A DNA stretch of 25,680 nt, from NCBI GenBank assembly GCA_028278625.1, contig JANQDY010000090.1:1-25680 (forward strand). Reading direction: 5' to 3'. This DNA is from Thermodesulfobacteriota bacterium. Lineage in GTDB: Bacteria > Desulfobacterota > DSM-4660 > Desulfatiglandales > Desulfatiglandaceae. The notes under the pieces were generated by a model. The model did not search any database and was not told the DNA's origin. It saw only the letters and a program-made list of their open reading frames with translations. Positions 22,338 to 25,680 of the stretch are shown here, one piece after another. Each line of letters opens with the position of its first letter. The stretch's first letter is position 1. Both the position numbers and the translations under genes were made by a program.

Positions 22338-22777
22338 TTTTCCTCCTCCTTTTGGGTCCCTTTTAAAAGAACCCTCTGCAGATCCTCCCAGGATTTGAAA
22401 ACCGGATCATCCGTCGGTACTTTGTTCCGTGGTTTGCCCCTGTAAAAGACGTTCGTGACATCCGCGGTGAGCATTTGTTTTCCGGTTCTTTCATTGGTTA
22501 TCACCTGCCGTATGGTGATGCCGTGGCGGCGGGCATTTTGAACCCGGGTTTCGATGTTGATGCGGTCCCCCAGTCTCGCTTCGCTCTGATAACGAATCTC
22601 CAAATGGACCACGGCATGGTCGATACGTTCTTTTCCGAGGGACGCGGCAACGTGGGGATGGGCCTCCATGTAAGACCAGCGGCCTTCTTCCAGCAATTCC
22701 ACGTAACGGGCATGGTGGACATGCCCGAAACAGTCGGTGTGAAATGAGCGGATTGTGAGGGTCGTTACGGTTTTCAT
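22334..22777 (-). CDS. Hotdog-fold acyl-CoA thioesterase, 4HBT/YbgC-like
   Basis: A cytoplasmic protein of 147 residues with the 4-hydroxybenzoyl-CoA thioesterase signature HTDCFGHVHHARYVELLEEGRW near residue 13, including the active-site-type Asp and Glu, followed by hotdog strands (HAVVHLEIRYQSEARLGDRI and TADVTNVFYRGKPR). Such enzymes hydrolyse acyl-CoA or acyl-ACP thioesters. An AAGGA site lies 9 bases before the ATG at 22777. Its stop overlaps the start of the MerB-like selenoprotein (ATGA), which implies a two-gene operon with coupled translation. The operon is divergent from the AraC-type gene. How a thioesterase fits with a MerB-like enzyme is unclear; the acyl substrate is unknown. 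No clear promoter was found in the 22778-22933 gap. Confidence 0.9.
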   Translation of the reverse strand: MKTVTTLTIRSFHTDCFGHVHHARYVELLEEGRWSYMEAHPHVAASLGKERIDHAVVHLEIRYQSEARLGDRINIETRVQNARRHGITIRQVITNERTGKQMLTADVTNVFYRGKPRNKVPTDDPVFKSWEDLQRVLLKGTQKEEEK

Positions 22778-22933
22778 TCCTTAAATTCCTTCCGTGGGAT
22801 GACAAGCGTTGTTGATTTATTCCTTGGGCTTTCCTATACAGGAGAACCGGGGAATAGAAAGCTGCTTTTAATGTAATGGGTTGTTCAACGGTCGTCTTGC
22901 GCTTTTACGCATTAGAGTTGATTGAATACGCAG

Positions 22934-23977
22934 ATGGAAAAAAAGACATCACCGGATCCATACCGTAGCGCCACCGCTTCGGCGGACATGGTGCGGATGC
23001 TCTTTACCTATCTGGAGTATCGAAAGATCGATCCCGAAATGCTTGAGGAGGTTTCCGGCATCCGTCGCAGTCGGATGAAACAGCGGATTCCGGTCACAAC
23101 GGTCAACCGTTTGTGGCGTGCGGCAAGAGCGGCGGCCAATGATCCTGATTTTGGACTGCACCTGGGAGAGGCATTCATTCATCTGGCGCAGAGCCATTTA
23201 CTCTTTTCCGTCATGCGCTACAGTCCCACATTTGCCGTGGCGCTTCAGAAATTCTTCCGGTACCACTCCCTCATGTCAGACATGGTCCAGCCACGGGCGG
23301 TGACCATGGGAGAGACGGTCCATTGCCTGCTGGACCGGAAATATCCCGAATTGCCGTTGGAACGGCACCACGCTGAATCAACATTTGCCGTCATTTACGG
23401 GAGCCTTAATTCCCTGTCGGCCACCAAGATACCCCTTATGGAAGCGGCCTTTTGTCATGGGAAACCTTCATCTACTTCGGAGCTGGCGCGCGTTTTCGAG
23501 GCGCCCCTGCGTTTTGGATGCTCAAGGGAACGGCTGGTATTTCGAAAGGATTCCCTGGAGCAACCCATTCACAGCGCTGATCCGGCCTATTTGTCGGCAC
23601 ATGAATCCCTGGCCGGGGACCTGATGAAAGGGTTGACCACTGAAGGTAATATCACACCAAAGGTAACGGCGCTGGTTGAGAGAACGATTTTGATGGGTGG
23701 GCAGCCGAGAATCGCCACTATTTCAAGAGATCTGGCTGTCAGCGTGCGCAAATTGCAGCTGTTGCTCAAGGAAGAGGGGAGCAGCTTCAGGGAAATCGTC
23801 AATGACACCCGGAAACGGCTGGCAAAGCGTTTCTTGGGAAAACCGGATACCACCCTCTGTGACGTGGCCTTCTTGCTGGGGTTTTCCGAGCAAAGCGCCT
23901 TTAACCACGCCTTCAGGCGCTGGACCGGGCAAACACCCCGTGAATACCGGGAAACTGTGGGGAGGGATGGTAGGTAG
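22934..23977 (+). CDS. AraC-family transcriptional regulator with N-terminal Arabinose_bd-type domain
   Basis: A DNA-binding regulator of 347 residues. The N-terminal two thirds match the effector domain common in AraC regulators of the OruR/ArgR-like type (MVRMLFTYLEYRKIDPEMLEEVSGI, DPDFGLHLGEAF, HLLFSVMRYSPTFAVALQKFFRYHSLMSD). The C-terminal AraC helix-turn-helix pair spans about 255-345 (ISRDLAVSVRKLQLLLKEEG and DVAFLLGFSEQSAFNHAFRRWTGQTPREYR). I chose the ATG at 22934; a TTG four codons upstream at 22922 is equally possible, and ribosome sites are weak for both. It is divergent from the thioesterase/MerB-like operon and 38 bases upstream of the CCG protein gene, so either could be its target. 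The effector is unknown; a fatty or organic acid is typical of this subgroup. Confidence 0.92.
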   Translation: MEKKTSPDPYRSATASADMVRMLFTYLEYRKIDPEMLEEVSGIRRSRMKQRIPVTTVNRLWRAARAAANDPDFGLHLGEAFIHLAQSHLLFSVMRYSPTFAVALQKFFRYHSLMSDMVQPRAVTMGETVHCLLDRKYPELPLERHHAESTFAVIYGSLNSLSATKIPLMEAAFCHGKPSSTSELARVFEAPLRFGCSRERLVFRKDSLEQPIHSADPAYLSAHESLAGDLMKGLTTEGNITPKVTALVERTILMGGQPRIATISRDLAVSVRKLQLLLKEEGSSFREIVNDTRKRLAKRFLGKPDTTLCDVAFLLGFSEQSAFNHAFRRWTGQTPREYRETVGRDGR

Positions 23978-24015
23978 GATAAGAATGAACCAAACCATTC
24001 GCATGGAGATCTCAA

Positions 24016-25509
24016 TTGGACAAACCTGAACAGAAGATGAAAGAGGTGGTTGATGCATGCACCGATTGTGATTGCTGCCGCGACCTGATGGATGATAACA
24101 GCTGTCTCTTTTTTCCGGAAATGTACAAGTTGTGGGATGCGGCCGAAAGATCCGGAAGAGAAATAACATCAGAGGAATTGCGGCAACTGGCGGATCTGTG
24201 CAATTACTGCGCGTTGTGCCCCTGCGCCAATATCCGGGAAGATATCATCGCCGCCAAAACCCTTTTTATAGACAGGGACGGCCTCGCCCCCTACATTCGA
24301 ACCCTTGAGGATGTGGAGAGAGTGGGAAAGATCTGCTGCGCCATTCCCGGACTCTCCAATCTTCTCCTTCAGAACCGGCCCGCCTCAGGTCTTATCAAAA
24401 GGTCCGTCGGGATACATCCCGGACGGAGACTTCCGGTATTCCCCAAAGAGAGTTTTCCGTCATGGGCCAAAAAAGAGAATCTGGGCCGGAAATCCTCTCC
24501 GAAGAAAAAACGGCGGGTGGCCTATTTTGCGGGCTGCACCGCCAGGTATCTCTTTCCGGATGTCCCAAAGGCCGCGGTTCGGGTCCTCAAGCGAAACCAT
24601 GTTGAGGTCTACTATCCGGAGCAGAACTGCTGCGGCATGCCGAGCATGCTGGAAGGGGACCGGCAACAGACCCTGCTCTTTGCGGATCGCACGGTTTCAC
24701 AACTGGCCGAGGCAGTCGAAGAGGGGTATGATGTGGTCTGCTCCTGCCCCACCTGCGGTTATGTGTTGAAAAACGTACTCCTCAAAAGCGCCTATTATGC
24801 AAAGGCCTATCAGGACGTTATGGGCAGTGATGAAACCCATTTGAGAATTCCGAAAAAAACGCCGCCCAAATGGGTGAAAGGCCCTGAATCCACCCTTCCC
24901 GGACAGTTCAGGGCCAGGTTTGGGGGGCATCACTTGGTGCATGAAACCGTAAAGGTGAAAGATGCCGCCAGGGGGACGGTAAAAGAGGTGCCCTTTCAGA
25001 GGCTCGACAAGTCAATTTACGGTGATATCCTGAAAGACGAAGGGTATTTTTCCGGTATCGACCCGTTGAAACGCATCAGAGTTGCTGAACACACCTTTGA
25101 TCTCGGCGAATATCTGATGGAACTGCTTGTTGAAGGGGCGCTCAATAGGGAATTCGGACCGTTCCCGGGCCAAATGCTCTACTATCCGCCCTGTCATTTG
25201 CGGGAACAGGGCATCGGCAGTCCATATCCGGAACTGCTGTCTCTGATTCCGAATGTGGCAATGGCTTCTCTTGGGGGAAGCTTTCTGTGCTGCGGCATCG
25301 CTGGCATCATGGGTTTCAAACGGGATTTTCATCATACTTCCATAGAGATGGGGCGCCGGTTGATAGAGGAAATAAAGCGGCGCGATCCGAATCACCTGAC
25401 AACCGACTGCCTCAGCTGTCGCCTGCAGTTCCATCAGATGACGGATTACAGGGTCCATCATCCCATCGAAATTCTATGGGAAGCTTATGAGAAAGGGGTG
25501 CATGGTTGA
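24016..25509 (+). CDS. GlpC/HdrD-like Fe-S oxidoreductase with two CCG domains
   Basis: An electron-transfer protein of 497 residues. The N-terminus has Cys15, Cys18, Cys21 and Cys30 for one 4Fe-4S cluster, and Cys62, Cys65, Cys68 and Cys70 for a second whose last spacing departs from the usual CxxCxxCxxxCP. Two cysteine-rich CCG domains follow: YFAGCTARY, NCCGMPSMLEGD and SCPTCGY; then YYPPCHLREQG, LCCGIAGIMG and TTDCLSCRLQFHQM. Such domains bind special 4Fe-4S clusters in heterodisulfide reductase and anchor GlpAB in anaerobic glycerol-3-phosphate dehydrogenase. About 100 residues are inserted between the CCG domains (roughly 270-375), making it longer than the near-400-residue GlpC. No glpA or glpB gene is adjacent. 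The TTG start has GGAG 7 bases upstream; ATG at 24037 is the alternative. The partner dehydrogenase is unknown. Confidence 0.9.
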   Translation: MDKPEQKMKEVVDACTDCDCCRDLMDDNSCLFFPEMYKLWDAAERSGREITSEELRQLADLCNYCALCPCANIREDIIAAKTLFIDRDGLAPYIRTLEDVERVGKICCAIPGLSNLLLQNRPASGLIKRSVGIHPGRRLPVFPKESFPSWAKKENLGRKSSPKKKRRVAYFAGCTARYLFPDVPKAAVRVLKRNHVEVYYPEQNCCGMPSMLEGDRQQTLLFADRTVSQLAEAVEEGYDVVCSCPTCGYVLKNVLLKSAYYAKAYQDVMGSDETHLRIPKKTPPKWVKGPESTLPGQFRARFGGHHLVHETVKVKDAARGTVKEVPFQRLDKSIYGDILKDEGYFSGIDPLKRIRVAEHTFDLGEYLMELLVEGALNREFGPFPGQMLYYPPCHLREQGIGSPYPELLSLIPNVAMASLGGSFLCCGIAGIMGFKRDFHHTSIEMGRRLIEEIKRRDPNHLTTDCLSCRLQFHQMTDYRVHHPIEILWEAYEKGVHG

Positions 25510-25680
25510 AAGAGATCCATGGGCATTTGGAGGAGGCCCTTTAGGCCCTTAGGGCCGTCCGAACGACAACATGTTGTAAATAAAAATCTGAATATCAGCT
25601 CGCAATGCCGAGAGAAATTTCCTTGACATCGATCGACGGTAACATGCAAACAGAACAAAAAAGTACCAAGATAAACACAT
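25510..25680. other. Terminal intergenic stretch
   Basis: It contains a short GC-rich inverted repeat GGCCCTTAGGGCC (25542-25554) with no following T-run. A TTGACA box is present near 25623, but no good -10 box follows at 16-18 bases. No gene is seen before the window ends. Confidence 0.4.

Noticed and set aside
25507..25680. Selenocysteine readthrough of the TGA ending the GlpC-like gene
   Set aside because: The downstream frame is short, shows no family similarity and lacks a clear SECIS-like hairpin; the protein already ends after its second CCG domain.

Overview
The window reads as a chromosomal segment of an anaerobic, probably sulfate-reducing or related Desulfobacterota (former delta-proteobacteria). 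This is inferred from gene style, not from a marker gene: dCache chemoreceptors with acidic IPFDD...DF tails, many hybrid histidine kinases, a cytoplasmic molybdopterin enzyme, a GlpC/HdrD-like CCG protein, a type I-beta DAHP synthase and, most tellingly, apparent selenocysteine use. No rRNA, tRNA, CRISPR array, IS element or phage gene was seen.

Layout. (1) 1-1892, minus strand: an aromatic amino acid operon, aroF (DAHP synthase) then pheA (chorismate mutase/prephenate dehydratase, cut by the window edge). It has a strong sigma70-type promoter and a previously unannotated Phe-rich leader peptide with a complete attenuator. (2) 2085-6255, minus: a dCache chemoreceptor, a pseudo-receiver protein and an NtrC-type sigma54 activator. 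A near-consensus -24/-12 promoter lies between the activator and the other two genes. (3) 6621-9502, plus: a second chemoreceptor followed by a TrpX/DUF534-type periplasmic binding protein with no permease. (4) 9758-13473: a membrane-anchored FAM173-like methyltransferase, a soluble PAS-GAF-PAS hybrid kinase and a convergent receiver protein. (5) 13665-16440, minus: a two-subunit molybdopterin/Fe-S enzyme with no export signal. (6) 16734-21568, plus: a three-gene sensory operon made of a GlpV-like glycerol-type binding protein, a family-3 binding protein and a membrane hybrid histidine kinase. (7) 21585-22777, minus: a hotdog thioesterase translationally coupled to a MerB-like protein whose reading frame crosses two in-frame UGA codons. 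(8) 22934-25509, plus: an AraC-type regulator and a GlpC/HdrD-like Fe-S protein.

Main discovery candidate: the MerB (organomercurial lyase) homologue at 21585-22337. Its two UGA codons fall at the positions of the two catalytic cysteines (Cys96 and Cys159 of plasmid R388 MerB), the catalytic Asp is kept, and each UGA is followed at the expected distance by a perfect 7-bp hairpin. The second hairpin has a GGUC loop like that of the E. coli formate dehydrogenase SECIS. This points to a double-selenocysteine MerB-like enzyme rather than a pseudogene. Ordinary ORF calling splits it into three fragments.

Second discovery candidate: the Phe attenuator upstream of aroF-pheA, with a 27-residue leader peptide holding eight Phe codons, mutually exclusive 1:2, 2:3 and 3:4 hairpins, and a second terminator in tandem. 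The rest of the window is dominated by environmental sensing. Periplasmic binding proteins sit beside a chemoreceptor in one place and a sensor kinase in another, without transport partners.
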